Below, one piece after another: positions 46,799 to 55,032 of a DNA stretch of 64,000 nucleotides; the first letter of the stretch is position 1, and each line of letters starts with the position of its first letter. Under the pieces are notes generated by a model. That model saw only the letters and a program-made list of their open reading frames with translations, was not told the DNA's origin and ran no database searches. The translations under genes were made by a program, and so were the position numbers. Source of the stretch: Bacillus sp. AFS029637 (lineage in GTDB: Bacteria > Bacillota > Bacilli > Bacillales > Bacillaceae_G); contig NZ_NUPZ01000020.1 of assembly GCF_002584985.1 (NCBI RefSeq), forward strand, positions 1 through 64,000, written 5' to 3'.

Positions 46799-47290
46799 AT
46801 GAAAGAATCTAATCAACTACAAGAAAGAGCATTACAACTATTACAAGAACGCGGTGTAACAATTGACGACATTGCTGAACTTGTTCATTTTCTTCAAAAG
46901 AAATACCATACAAATCTAGAGATGTCAGAATGCCGTTATAACGTTGAGCGTGTACTATCAAAACGTGAAGTACAAAACGCACTTATTACAGGTATTGAAC
47001 TTGATGTCCTCGCTGAAAAAGGAATGCTAAGTCAGCCATTACAAGATATCGTAAAACGTGATGAAGGCTTATACGGAATTGATGAAGTTATCGCACTTTC
47101 TATCGTTAACGTGTACGGCTCTATCGGTTTCACGAACTTTGGATATATTGATAAATTAAAACCTGGTATTTTAGAATACTTAAATGATAAATCATCTGGA
47201 AAAGTGCATACATTCCTTGATGATATCGTTGGCGGAATTGCTGCCGCTGCTTCAAGCCGTTTAGCGCACAGAGCTGAGCACTCAGAATAA
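46799..47290 (+). CDS. yutG: PgpA-like phosphatidylglycerophosphatase (YutG)
   Basis: A 163-aa protein of the PgpA family, soluble in Firmicutes. FLQKKYHTNLEMSECRYNVERVL at the start, GIDEVIALSIVNVYGSIGFTNFG in the middle and TFLDDIVGGIAAAASSRLAH at the end are the conserved blocks. May act on phosphatidylglycerophosphate or another phospho-substrate. ATG at 46799 follows AAAAGG by eight bases. Confidence 0.87.
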   Translation: MKESNQLQERALQLLQERGVTIDDIAELVHFLQKKYHTNLEMSECRYNVERVLSKREVQNALITGIELDVLAEKGMLSQPLQDIVKRDEGLYGIDEVIALSIVNVYGSIGFTNFGYIDKLKPGILEYLNDKSSGKVHTFLDDIVGGIAAAASSRLAHRAEHSE

Positions 47291-47297
47291 AGTATCT

Positions 47298-47326
47298 AGG
47301 CCGTCAGTTTCATACTGACGGCCTTT
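47298..47326. terminator. hairpin between yutG and convergent GNAT gene
   Basis: Stem AGGCCGTCAGT/ACTGACGGCCT. Half of it lies inside the last codons of the GNAT gene. Confidence 0.75.
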
Positions 47327-47789
47327 CATATTCCATAAGCATAAATTCTCTTCCGCGACTCAAAAATATAGGTCCTTGTTGAAAGCCTATGTTTTTATAT
47401 AGCGTAATCGCTCTTTTATTAAATGTTGCTACACTAAGTCGAAATATTTTTGGATGCCATTCCTCAATAGCAAACACTATCCCAGCTTGAAAGAATGTTT
47501 TTCCCATCCCTTTCCCTGTTAAATCTGGCTTCATGCCAATTCCGATATCGACTACATCTTCTCCCGTATATAAATTAGCATCTCTTCCACCTGGCACTTG
47601 TGCATTTTCTCCAAAACAAAAATAACCGATGAGCCCTCCCTTATCGTTACAACAACCATAATATGTTCCGTCCAGCAACTCTTCTATTACTTCTTCCTCT
47701 TCTGAAAAACTATATAAATTATACGGCTCCTCGTACGTCCACATCGCTATCTCCATCGCTTCTTCTTCTGTTAACTTATGTATATTCAT
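47310..47789 (-). CDS. GNAT N-acetyltransferase
   Basis: A 159-aa GNAT protein. VDIGIGMKPDLTGKGMGKTF (near residues 80-99) is the acetyl-CoA binding segment; LSVATFNKRAITLYKNIGF is motif B. No substrate can be named. The C-terminal residues are encoded by a terminator arm. ATG follows GGAGCGAGAGGG. Confidence 0.87.
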   Translation of the reverse strand: MNIHKLTEEEAMEIAMWTYEEPYNLYSFSEEEEVIEELLDGTYYGCCNDKGGLIGYFCFGENAQVPGGRDANLYTGEDVVDIGIGMKPDLTGKGMGKTFFQAGIVFAIEEWHPKIFRLSVATFNKRAITLYKNIGFQQGPIFLSRGREFMLMEYERPSV

Positions 47790-48199
47790 CCCTCTCGCTC
47801 CTTATTAAGTATTCTATATATGTACTCATTCACTTTTCACATTAGATTTCCCTTTAATCGTGATATGCATAATTACATACGCATGCTCATTTCAAAAATG
47901 TTAAAATTTACTTAAATCGCTGTTGTTACACTTCTTGATTAAGAAAGGCCGTTAATCGGAAAATTAACGTCTTATCAAATTCAAGCATTTGGCACATTTT
48001 GTCATCATGAAAGACATTCGAAAGAGTGTCTTTTTTTCTATATTTCACAAGGACTTACTCATTTCAAAACATAAACACATACAATAATGTAACTCTTTAC
48101 ACGCATGAATCCCTTTCTAAAAGTTATGAAGTAGATTCAAAATAAAAAAGCACTCTTTCGCTAGAGTGCTTTTTACTTTCAAACAAGGAGGTTACATAT
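47790..48199. other. 410-base leader/intergenic region before a tiny gene
   Basis: Holds two weak hairpins (about 47946-47972 and 48007-48034) and a strong one at 48144-48174. CATACAATA at 48078-48086 fits a sigma-E/sigma-K -10 box, but I see no convincing -35. Confidence 0.45.
48144..48174 (+). terminator. intrinsic-terminator hairpin in the leader of a 28-aa gene
   Basis: Stem AAAAGCACTCT/AGAGTGCTTTT with a TTCGCT loop and T-tail, 25 bases before the ATG of the small gene. Confidence 0.8.
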
Positions 48200-48286
48200 A
48201 TGGATAGTACTCTCATATTTAACTTCGGCATTGGTATTGTCATCATTTTATTTGTCTTCTTTGTTCTTTGTATGAGCGGGGTATAG
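48200..48286 (+). CDS. 28-aa single-pass membrane peptide
   Basis: A tiny gene with an excellent AAGGAGG nine bases before ATG. The product starts MDSTLIFNFGIG and is almost entirely one hydrophobic helix (IVIILFVFFVLC), ending MSGV. Size and style recall short sporulation membrane peptides of the YjcZ kind, though the glycine-rich YjcZ pattern is weak. A short hairpin follows the stop. Likely real, function unknown. Confidence 0.6.
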   Translation: MDSTLIFNFGIGIVIILFVFFVLCMSGV

Positions 48287-48311
48287 AAAGGCGATTTTGA
48301 GCGTCTTTTTA
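48286..48311 (+). terminator. weak terminator after the 28-aa gene
   Basis: Stem AAAGGCG/CGTCTTT with one G-U pair and a T5 tail. Confidence 0.5.
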
Positions 48312-48388
48312 TACATACATATTTATTATTTGACTATCATAACAAAGGTAACCATACTAGTTACACAAATACAAATAGGAGGAAGACA

Positions 48389-48970
48389 ATGAAACATGTA
48401 ATCGTTTATGCACACCCGAATACAGAAAGCTTCAACCATGCGATTTTAGAAACAATAAAAAGTGAATTAGAAGAAAAAGGTCATGAAGTACGTGTTCGTG
48501 ATCTATACGAATTAAACTTCAATCCAGTATTAGGCGCTTCCGATTTCACCTCATTTTCTCAAGGAAACACACCAGAAGATATTAAAGAAGAGCAGGAGCA
48601 TATCTCTTGGGCAGATAGCATTACATTCATTTACCCAGTTTGGTGGGCGGGACTTCCTGCTATTTTAAAAGGATACGTTGACCGCGTATTTAGCCACGGC
48701 TTCGCTTATGCTTACGGTGAAAATGGCATTGAAAAGTTATTAAGCGGTAAAAAAGGCTTATTATTATCTACAATGGGAAATTCGAAAGAAGCATACACAG
48801 CAGGCGGTATGTTTGACGCAATGAAGAAAACAGCGGATGTTGGTATTTTTGAATTTACAGGTATTGAAACACTTGAGCATACATTTTATACAAGCGTCCC
48901 TTCTGTGGATAACGATGTGCGTAAACAATATCTTGAAGAGGTTAAAGATGTTGTGAATCGAGCGTTTTAA
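48389..48970 (+). CDS. NAD(P)H-dependent flavodoxin-fold oxidoreductase
   Basis: A 193-aa quinone/flavin reductase of the NQO1/YwrO/KefF family. HPNTESFNHAIL (residues 8-19) contacts FMN/FAD phosphate, YPVWWAGLPAILKGYVDR is the signature, and GKKGLLLSTMG lines the flavin. Probably detoxifies quinones by two-electron reduction. ATG follows AGGAGGA. Confidence 0.92.
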   Translation: MKHVIVYAHPNTESFNHAILETIKSELEEKGHEVRVRDLYELNFNPVLGASDFTSFSQGNTPEDIKEEQEHISWADSITFIYPVWWAGLPAILKGYVDRVFSHGFAYAYGENGIEKLLSGKKGLLLSTMGNSKEAYTAGGMFDAMKKTADVGIFEFTGIETLEHTFYTSVPSVDNDVRKQYLEEVKDVVNRAF

Positions 48971-48971
48971 T

Positions 48972-49005
48972 AAAAAAACTCCGGTTATAACAACCGGAGT
49001 TTTTA
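48972..49005. terminator. bidirectional terminator
   Basis: Stem AAAACTCCGGTT/AACCGGAGTTTT with T/A tracts on both sides. Confidence 0.92.
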
Positions 49006-49533
49006 TTTCATCATCAATTTCGGAATATACCTTTGAAGAATGTTTTCTAATTCATTCATATCTTCCTGTCTAATAAGTAAATTCACATTGTCATTCATTT
49101 TTTCTCGCCCTCGATATAAAAATATATTTTCTTTTGGATTTTCCCACGTTGATGTTTTATAGCCCTTTAATTCTTCGTATGAATAAAAGTTCAATCCGTC
49201 TATTACACCCTTTTCATATATTTGTACACTTTTAATAAGATGGATCGCTATTAAAGTCATAAAACAACTTGCTACAGCATGAATACCTAACTGAATGAGA
49301 AACTGTTCAATTGTACCAATATCACCACTTACGTACTGAGCACATATATACATACACTGTCCGATGAAGTACGCTGGTCCAAGTAATGCAATCCAACGTC
49401 GTTTCACCCGAGGATATGTTGCAATAAGTTTTCCCGCGCCTTTTTTCATTTCATTTATTTTGTATGTCTTCCATAGAACAAAGAACAAAACACATAATGT
49501 AAAAACAAACATAATACATGACATCCAATACAC
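49003..49533 (-). CDS. membrane protein, unknown function
   Basis: A 176-aa protein with three helices (about residues 3-22, 47-66 and 79-99) and a C-terminal cytosolic part (YSYEELKGYKTSTW, LLIRQEDMNELENILQRYIPKL) resembling PH-like/DUF5673 tails. GTG start preceded by GGGGAGGG. I do not name a function. Confidence 0.7.
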   Translation of the reverse strand: MYWMSCIMFVFTLCVLFFVLWKTYKINEMKKGAGKLIATYPRVKRRWIALLGPAYFIGQCMYICAQYVSGDIGTIEQFLIQLGIHAVASCFMTLIAIHLIKSVQIYEKGVIDGLNFYSYEELKGYKTSTWENPKENIFLYRGREKMNDNVNLLIRQEDMNELENILQRYIPKLMMK

Positions 49534-49612
49534 TTTTATTCCCTCCCCTTTCTATATCACCACATATAAATTTTACATTTTATACAACTATATTACATAT
49601 GCAATTATGCAT

Positions 49613-49645
49613 AAAAAAACAGGTAACCACTTCCGGTTACCTGCA
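49613..49645 (-). terminator. terminator of yutF
   Basis: On the minus strand CAGGTAACC/GGTTACCTG then T7. Confidence 0.9.
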
Positions 49646-49650
49646 TTTCA

Positions 49651-50415
49651 TTACATCTTCTCAATCCACTCCGTCAAGTTATGCACAACTTGCGTCGGTT
49701 GTACTTCATATTCTGTTAACTTCTCCACAGTTGTGACTCCAGTGTGGACAAGTAGGGTATGCATGCCAGCATTTATTCCTGCTAAAATATCTGTATCGTA
49801 GTTATCCCCAACCATTAACGCCTCATCTTTTTCTATGCCAAGCACTTTTAACGCTTGTTCCATAATGATCGATTCTGGTTTTCCGATAAAGATTGGTTCC
49901 ACGCCTGTTGATACTGCTACAACTGATGTTAATGAACCGTTACCTGGTAATAATCCTCGCTCAGTTGGAATGGCAATATCCCCATTTGTAGAAATGAACG
50001 TCGCACCGTTACGCACAGCAAGACACGCTTTTGCTAATTTTTCATATGTGATGTCGCGATCTAAACCTACAACAACGAAATCAGGATTTTCATCCACAAG
50101 TTCAAATCCTTTTTCCACAAGTGCATCGTGTAAGCCTTCTTCACCAATCATATATACAGTTGCGTCTTGTTTACGTTCATAAATGAAGTTTGCTGTCGCC
50201 ATGCTCGTTGTAAATACTTGGTCCGCTTTCGCTGGAATATCGAAACGAACAAGCTTTTCTGCCACTTGTTCTGGTTTACGAGTAGAGTTGTTTGTAACGA
50301 ATAAATACGGAATGCCGTGCTCTCCTAATGCTTTTACGAAGTCGCTTGCTTCTTCAATTTGTTCTTCTCCGCGATACATCGTACCGTCTAAGTCAATTAA
50401 GTAACCTTTATACAT
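49651..50415 (-). CDS. yutF: HAD-superfamily phosphatase (NagD/YutF)
   Basis: A 254-aa HAD phosphatase of subclass IIA. Motif I is DLDGTMYRG (residues 7-15), motif II FVTNNSTRKP, motif III GKPES and motif IV MVGDNYDTDI. The cap type matches NagD and p-nitrophenyl phosphatases, which act on nucleotide or sugar phosphates. Position matches B. subtilis yutF. Confidence 0.93.
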   Translation of the reverse strand: MYKGYLIDLDGTMYRGEEQIEEASDFVKALGEHGIPYLFVTNNSTRKPEQVAEKLVRFDIPAKADQVFTTSMATANFIYERKQDATVYMIGEEGLHDALVEKGFELVDENPDFVVVGLDRDITYEKLAKACLAVRNGATFISTNGDIAIPTERGLLPGNGSLTSVVAVSTGVEPIFIGKPESIIMEQALKVLGIEKDEALMVGDNYDTDILAGINAGMHTLLVHTGVTTVEKLTEYEVQPTQVVHNLTEWIEKM

Positions 50416-50487
50416 CGATTATGTCTCTCCTTCTACGCTAACGTTCTCACCTATCATACCACTCTTATATTACCCGCTTTTTCCAAA

Positions 50488-50512
50488 GAAAAAAACGCTT
50501 TACCTTAAAGCG
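50488..50512 (-). terminator. terminator of the SufR-like gene
   Basis: On the minus strand CGCTTTA/TAAAGCG with T7. Confidence 0.85.
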
Positions 50513-50523
50513 CCCCATAACGT

Positions 50524-51156
50524 TCATTTTTTCTCTTTTACTTGGTAAGAACAACTACAATCGCCCTCGCACATGTTTGCTAGCGTCTTTACATCTGCAT
50601 CCACAAATATACGCTTATACATTTCTTTTTCATCTTCACATACTTGCGGGAATCTCTCTGCAATTTCTTTTAACGGACAGTTTTGTTTTTCCATTACGAA
50701 AGAATTATCCCCATCTCTCTTTATTTGAACCATATACCCGTTTCTCTCTTGAATAGCCGCTATCTCTTGCACTTTATATGCTAAATTCTTTTGGTTACTC
50801 ACTCTTTTTTGCAACTGTTCTTCCATTCGCTTCGTTCTCTCTTTTAAAACGTAACGAAGTACTTTTTCATCGCCCATACGAGCTAAATCTTCTAGCATAT
50901 CAATCGCAAATTGCTTATACTCTTTTGGGAATGTGTCTTCTCCCTTTTCACTTAATCCATACAAATAAGTTGGTCTTCCGACATGTTGCCTTACCATCTT
51001 GGAATAAATAAGTCCGTCTTTCTCAAGATTACTTAAATGTCTTCGAATCGCCATTTCTGTAATCTCTAAAACGTCAGCCAATTCCGCTACTGTGTGCTCT
51101 CCCTTTACTTTCAACAAATGTACAATCTCGTCTTTCGTCGTACGTGCTTCCCCCAT
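50524..51156 (-). CDS. SufR-like winged-helix iron-sulfur regulator
   Basis: A 210-aa regulator. The N-terminal DeoR/ArsR-type winged HTH (residues 5-60, HTVAELADVLEITEMAIRRH) is followed by a coiled middle. The C-terminal cysteine field is NCPLKEIAERFPQVC (C-x12-C), then CEGDCSC. This C-x12-C pattern is that of cyanobacterial and actinobacterial SufR, which sense an Fe-S cluster and repress suf genes. Located between yutF and yutE, about 12 kb from sufB. Not known to me as a named Bacillus regulator. Confidence 0.75.
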   Translation of the reverse strand: MGEARTTKDEIVHLLKVKGEHTVAELADVLEITEMAIRRHLSNLEKDGLIYSKMVRQHVGRPTYLYGLSEKGEDTFPKEYKQFAIDMLEDLARMGDEKVLRYVLKERTKRMEEQLQKRVSNQKNLAYKVQEIAAIQERNGYMVQIKRDGDNSFVMEKQNCPLKEIAERFPQVCEDEKEMYKRIFVDADVKTLANMCEGDCSCSYQVKEKK

Positions 51157-51237
51157 GATTCAACCTTCTCCCTTGTCTTTCTCCCATACAATATAAGATC
51201 CCCAAAAGATATTCCCTTGGGGATCTTATACGCATAA

Positions 51238-51678
51238 TTATTCTGGTACAAATGCAGATACAGGTCCTAATTCCTTTTCTAAATAACTACGAATATTCGC
51301 TGGGTATTTCTCTACCACTGCAATATGTTTTTGAATCGTCGTATATAATTCATCATGATTCATTTGAATATAATCTTGCGTAAGCATTTTTCGAAGAAGG
51401 ATTACTTCTTTCATTCCTTGTCCCTCTTCTGCACTTATCACTCGCTCGTCCATTAAAATATCGATAATATCTTCGTAACTTCCTGGATCGCGCATAATAA
51501 ATCCATCAATCATCGCATTCCCTACATCTAATACACAATCAATCATAAGATGAGCTATGCGTTCTAATGCGTAAAATTCAAACTCGGTTTCATATATCTT
51601 TTTCTCTTGAAATGTACTTGTTGCTCGTTCTAAACATACTAGCATTTGTTCTATTTTCTTTCTGTCTACAAAATACAT
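51238..51678 (-). CDS. yutE: DUF86/HepT-like HEPN protein (YutE)
   Basis: A 146-aa HEPN-family protein of the DUF86/HepT type; LRKMLTQDYIQ near residue 95 aligns with the R-x4-6-H/Y nuclease-like motif. HepT proteins are toxins neutralised by an MNT nucleotidyltransferase, but no mnt gene adjoins it, so a housekeeping role is likely. ATG at 51676-51678 follows AGGTGA. Confidence 0.83.
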   Translation of the reverse strand: MYFVDRKKIEQMLVCLERATSTFQEKKIYETEFEFYALERIAHLMIDCVLDVGNAMIDGFIMRDPGSYEDIIDILMDERVISAEEGQGMKEVILLRKMLTQDYIQMNHDELYTTIQKHIAVVEKYPANIRSYLEKELGPVSAFVPE

Positions 51679-51825
51679 GAATGTCACCTACCTGGAAATT
51701 AAAGCATTTACATTTTAATTGTAACGCTTTCTTCTGAAAAAATCGACAATTTTTCGAATTCACCTTTTCTCCATTATTTGTTATAGTTATACCTGTATGA
51801 TTTTTGAAATTGGAGGAATGGAATC

Positions 51826-52797
51826 TTGGAACGTGAACTCGCACTAGAAATTGTCCGTGTAACAGAAGCAGCAGCATTAGCATCCGCACAGTGGATGGGC
51901 CGCGGAAAGAAGAATGAAGCAGATGATGCAGCAACTACAGCAATGCGTGATATGTTCGATTCAGTAAACATGGCAGGTACAGTTGTAATTGGTGAGGGAG
52001 AACTTGATGAAGCACCGATGTTATATATTGGTGAAGAACTAGGAACGGGTAACGGTCCAGAAGTAGATATCGCCGTTGATCCATTAGAGGGTACAAACAT
52101 CGTTGCAAAAGGTCTTGCAAATGCAATGGCAGTTATTGCAATCGCGGATAAAGGAAACCTTCTTCATGCTCCTGATATGTACATGGAAAAAATCGCGGTT
52201 GGTCCAAAAGCAGCTGGTAAAATTAGCTTAGATGATCCAATTGAAAAAACAATTGAAATTGTAGCAGAAGCTAACAATAAAAAGATTCGCGATCTAACGG
52301 TTATCGTTCAAGAACGTGAACGTCATCAAGATATTATTGACCGTGTTCGTGCAAAAGGTGCACGCGTAAAATTATTTGGTGATGGTGATGTTGGTGCTTC
52401 AATTGCTACAGCACTACCTGGAACAGGTATCGACTTATTTGTAGGTACTGGCGGAGCTCCAGAAGGCGTTATTTCTGCAGCAGCATTAAAATGCCTTGAA
52501 GGTGAAATGCAAGCTCGCTTAGTTCCAATGAACGAAGAAGAAGAAGATCGTTGTCGTGAAATGGGACTAGAAGATCCTCGTCAACTTCTTATGTTAGATG
52601 ACTTAGTATCTGGTGATGATGCAATCTTCTCAGCAACAGGTGTTTCTGCTGGTGAATTATTAGACGGCGTGAAATTCCTTGGCGGAGATTTAGCTGAAAC
52701 ATATTCTATCGTAATGCGCTACAAAACAAGAACAGTGCGATTCATTAAAACGCACCACCATTTAGATCATAAACCACACTTAAACTTAGATATTTAA
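51826..52797 (+). CDS. glpX: class II fructose-1,6-bisphosphatase
   Basis: Gluconeogenic phosphatase of 323 aa. [18 protein letters not shown] (near residues 57-74) and [11 protein letters not shown] (near 86-96) hold the metal and phosphate ligands; [16 protein letters not shown] is the C-terminal signature. TTG start, nine bases after GGAGGA. Translationally spaced 17 bases before a DUF3055 gene. Confidence 0.95.
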   Translation: MERELALEIVRVTEAAALASAQWMGRGKKNEADDAATTAMRDMFDSVNMAGTVVIGEGELDEAPMLYIGEELGTGNGPEVDIAVDPLEGTNIVAKGLANAMAVIAIADKGNLLHAPDMYMEKIAVGPKAAGKISLDDPIEKTIEIVAEANNKKIRDLTVIVQERERHQDIIDRVRAKGARVKLFGDGDVGASIATALPGTGIDLFVGTGGAPEGVISAAALKCLEGEMQARLVPMNEEEEDRCREMGLEDPRQLLMLDDLVSGDDAIFSATGVSAGELLDGVKFLGGDLAETYSIVMRYKTRTVRFIKTHHHLDHKPHLNLDI

Positions 52798-52814
52798 TAA
52801 AAGGAGCCATGTGT

Positions 52815-53081
52815 ATGGAAGAACGTTTCTTTCTGTACGACGATACAGTCGCTACAAGAACTCGTTTCGTTAGCTTTATGGGGGAAAATGAGCGTCATGA
52901 CTTAGCGCTTTTATACTCTGATCGTCATTACGGTAAAACAATTGTGCTTGATATGCAGCGCAATAAATTTGCTATCATCGGTCCTGACGATTTAAACGAA
53001 CCAGGCTACTTAGAGCACGCATTTTCTATGTCTGAAGAAATTGCAGAAGAATTACGCTCATTTTTATTTGAACTTATATAA
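52815..53081 (+). CDS. DUF3055 family protein
   Basis: An 88-aa soluble protein (FFLYDDTVATRTRFVSF, IIGPDDLNEPGYLEHAF) of the DUF3055 family. ATG at 52815 is eight bases from AAGGAG; an ATG two codons earlier is too close. Probably cotranscribed with glpX. Function unknown. Confidence 0.85.
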   Translation: MEERFFLYDDTVATRTRFVSFMGENERHDLALLYSDRHYGKTIVLDMQRNKFAIIGPDDLNEPGYLEHAFSMSEEIAEELRSFLFELI

Positions 53082-53091
53082 TTTATCGTAT

Positions 53092-53119
53092 GCACCAGCT
53101 ATTTTAGCTGGTGTTTTTT
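53092..53119 (+). terminator. terminator of glpX-DUF3055
   Basis: Stem GCACCAGCT/AGCTGGTG with T7. Confidence 0.92.
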
Positions 53120-53131
53120 TGTTACGAAAGT

Positions 53132-53160
53132 TTCGAATTTTCAATCTTCTATGTTATAAT
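53132..53160 (+). promoter_or_regulatory. promoter of the candidate ncRNA
   Basis: Perfect TATAAT at 53155-53160 with a weak TTCGAA 17 bases upstream (53132-53137). Confidence 0.5.
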
Positions 53161-53164
53161 GAGG

Positions 53165-53372
53165 AATAAATCTATTTGGATAGAAAGGACGTTTACGACG
53201 TATGCCAACATTTACTTTGTAATGGACCAGCAATTGGATAGCATTACTCTCAAAAAAGCACCACGCTTTTTCAAGGGAGTAGTCTGCCCATTCCCATTAC
53301 AAAGGAACGTATTGCATCTGTAGTATGATGTTTACGGAGGTTCCTCTTTGGGGGAACCTCCTTTTATTTTTG
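53165..53372 (+). ncRNA. candidate structured small RNA (about 200 nt)
   Basis: The unit is bounded by TATAAT at 53155 and an intrinsic terminator at 53337-53372 (GGAGGTTCC/GGAACCTCC, then TTTTATTTTT). Inside, an 11-bp perfect helix joins 53215-53225 to 53294-53304. A 9-bp helix with G-U joins 53243-53251 to 53275-53283, and a 7-bp helix joins 53253-53259 to 53265-53271 over an ACCAC loop. A small 5' hairpin lies at 53171-53184. The only frames are 6 and 33 codons and lack good ribosome sites. It does not match a riboswitch class I know. Confidence 0.55.
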
Positions 53373-53455
53373 TCTACTTCTCCTGTCTTCATACTACAAG
53401 ACATCCAAATAGCTGTATTACGTTCTTTTGCCACTAATATAAGAGGTGAAGGAAA

Positions 53456-53953
53456 ATGCAGAAAGTACAACTTTCTTGGAGTTTATATGAAAACGAGCAA
53501 AACACAATCGAAAAGTATTGTAAAAATTGCAGAAGCACTACCCTATTTACCGACACAAATATTCGTAGGCATAACGCCAATGGAAAAAACATATACCGCT
53601 TTGCCATTTATAAATGTCCGAAAGATCATACGTGGAATCAAAAACTGCGTATTTATAAAGCATTTACTGATCACGTTGAAACAGTCGATATGACTCAGCA
53701 AGATCAAATAGAAACAACTACTACCATTTCCATTATGCAACATAAAGAAAGCGGCATAGCCGAAATCACAATCGTATTAGATCTCATTTTCGGTTCCCAC
53801 CGAATCGATAAAGCCTTATCCACATATATTTCCGACTGGAGCCGTACACTCATTGTGGATAAAATTAAAAGTGGGGATATTCAATTGAACGGACAACAAA
53901 TGAAACCAAATACACTCCTTTCTGAAGGCGATCATATCTCGATTTGTTTGTGA
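53456..53953 (+). CDS. small protein with zinc-ribbon-like start and S4-like C-terminus
   Basis: A 165-aa protein. YCKNCRSTTLF near residue 21 and YKCPKDHTWN near 52 form a four-ligand zinc-ribbon-like pattern (C,C,C,H). The C-terminal 45 residues (IVDKIKSGDIQLNGQQMKPN then LLSEGDHI) look like an S4 RNA-binding motif of the pseudouridine-synthase type. No catalytic domain. Possible RNA-binding protein. ATG follows AGAGGTGAAGG. Confidence 0.7.
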   Translation: MQKVQLSWSLYENEQNTIEKYCKNCRSTTLFTDTNIRRHNANGKNIYRFAIYKCPKDHTWNQKLRIYKAFTDHVETVDMTQQDQIETTTTISIMQHKESGIAEITIVLDLIFGSHRIDKALSTYISDWSRTLIVDKIKSGDIQLNGQQMKPNTLLSEGDHISICL

Positions 53954-53963
53954 ACGAGAATAT

Positions 53964-54002
53964 GCAAAAATCCTCTTACAATCGTAAGAGGATTTTTTTA
54001 TT
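53964..54002. terminator. bidirectional terminator
   Basis: Stem AAAATCCTCTTA/TAAGAGGATTTT, T7 on the plus strand; shared with convergent yutD. Confidence 0.92.
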
Positions 54003-54306
54003 TCTTCACTTTTCGTAATACAAAATGTGCACAACCGAAGTTACAGTACTCGTATAAATACTCCGATAACGTACTAATTTTCGTATCATATGTCGCACGT
54101 TGGTTACTATCATCAAAGAATCCGCGCAATCTAAGTTGCTCATAACCCCAGTCCCCAACGATGTAATCATATTTATTTAAAATTTCTGCATAGCGCTCTT
54201 TAAATGCTTCTTCACTAAAACCGTCACGAAAGTTTTTAATTACTTCGTACTGAACATTATTAATGCTCACCGTAGCATGAATCTCTTGCTCTTGCTTTTG
54301 CTCCAT
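53998..54306 (-). CDS. yutD: YutD-like DUF1027 protein
   Basis: A 102-aa protein of the YutD/DUF1027 family: RDGFSEEAFKERYAEILNKY, DYIVGDWGYEQLRLRGFF and YEYCNFGCAHFVLRK are the conserved blocks. Function unknown. Lies between yutE and yutC as in B. subtilis. The start is ATG at 54304-54306, with GAGAGGAAG upstream. Confidence 0.9.
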   Translation of the reverse strand: MEQKQEQEIHATVSINNVQYEVIKNFRDGFSEEAFKERYAEILNKYDYIVGDWGYEQLRLRGFFDDSNQRATYDTKISTLSEYLYEYCNFGCAHFVLRKVKK

Positions 54307-54424
54307 TATTAACTTCCTCTCTAAGCATTCTTCTTTTTATCGTATCACAAAGCATAACAACCAACAATTTCAAATACAAAAAATTGCAAATTAGTACATG
54401 CTATGGAGAAGGAGGTGATACATC

Positions 54425-55003
54425 GTGAAAAAACAAATTGTACTTTCCCTTCTCACTCTTTCCTTATTTGCAGGCTGCCAAACAAATAATAAAGCCGAAA
54501 TGGAACGCGAAGAAGGAAGCCGTGTTCTTGTTTCCAATAAAAACGACATGTATCATACAGAAAATACAAATACAAGACTCACGAGAGTCGGTTATTCATC
54601 GAAACAAAAACATGAAGTGTCTAACAAACAAGTAGGGGCCATTAACCGTGAGAAAGTTGCTGAGATGATTACAAGCATGACAGTCCAACTTCCTGACGTT
54701 ACAAATGCCGCTACACTCGTTACCGATGATGAAGTGTTCGTCGTATATCGTGCAAACACAACGGATCAGAAACTCGTAGCAGATCAAGTATATAAAACCG
54801 CTTTGTCCATCGTCCCTCGCTATTATAAAGCATATGTATCAACAAACCAAAAGTTGATTTCTCAAATTCAAGGGCTTCAATCTGGCTCATTAAATGATAC
54901 AGAATATACACAAAGCCTCGATATGTTAAAACGTGAAATGAGTAAAAACCCTCATTTAAACAATACAGAGAATCAAACTTTGAATGATATGATACAAAAA
55001 TAA
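54425..55003 (+). CDS. yutC: YhcN/YlaJ-family sporulation lipoprotein (YutC)
   Basis: A 192-aa lipoprotein with lipobox LFAGC (Cys near 18) and a YhcN/YlaJ domain (DVTNAATLVTDDEVFVVYR). YhcN relatives are spore-membrane lipoproteins. GTG start preceded by AAGGAGGTGA. Convergent with a MerR gene. Confidence 0.87.
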   Translation: MKKQIVLSLLTLSLFAGCQTNNKAEMEREEGSRVLVSNKNDMYHTENTNTRLTRVGYSSKQKHEVSNKQVGAINREKVAEMITSMTVQLPDVTNAATLVTDDEVFVVYRANTTDQKLVADQVYKTALSIVPRYYKAYVSTNQKLISQIQGLQSGSLNDTEYTQSLDMLKREMSKNPHLNNTENQTLNDMIQK

Positions 55004-55032
55004 AAGGTGGAGAAAACCTCCACCCTTTTTTA
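55002..55032. terminator. bidirectional terminator after yutC
   Basis: Stem AAGGTGGAG/CTCCACCCTT with T7. Confidence 0.88.

Noticed and set aside
53222-53323. 33-codon frame within the candidate RNA
   Set aside because: No ribosome site; the sequence is better explained by the nested helices.
53998-54306. YutD-like gene as part of the upstream S4-like gene's operon
   Set aside because: They are on opposite strands and share a bidirectional terminator.
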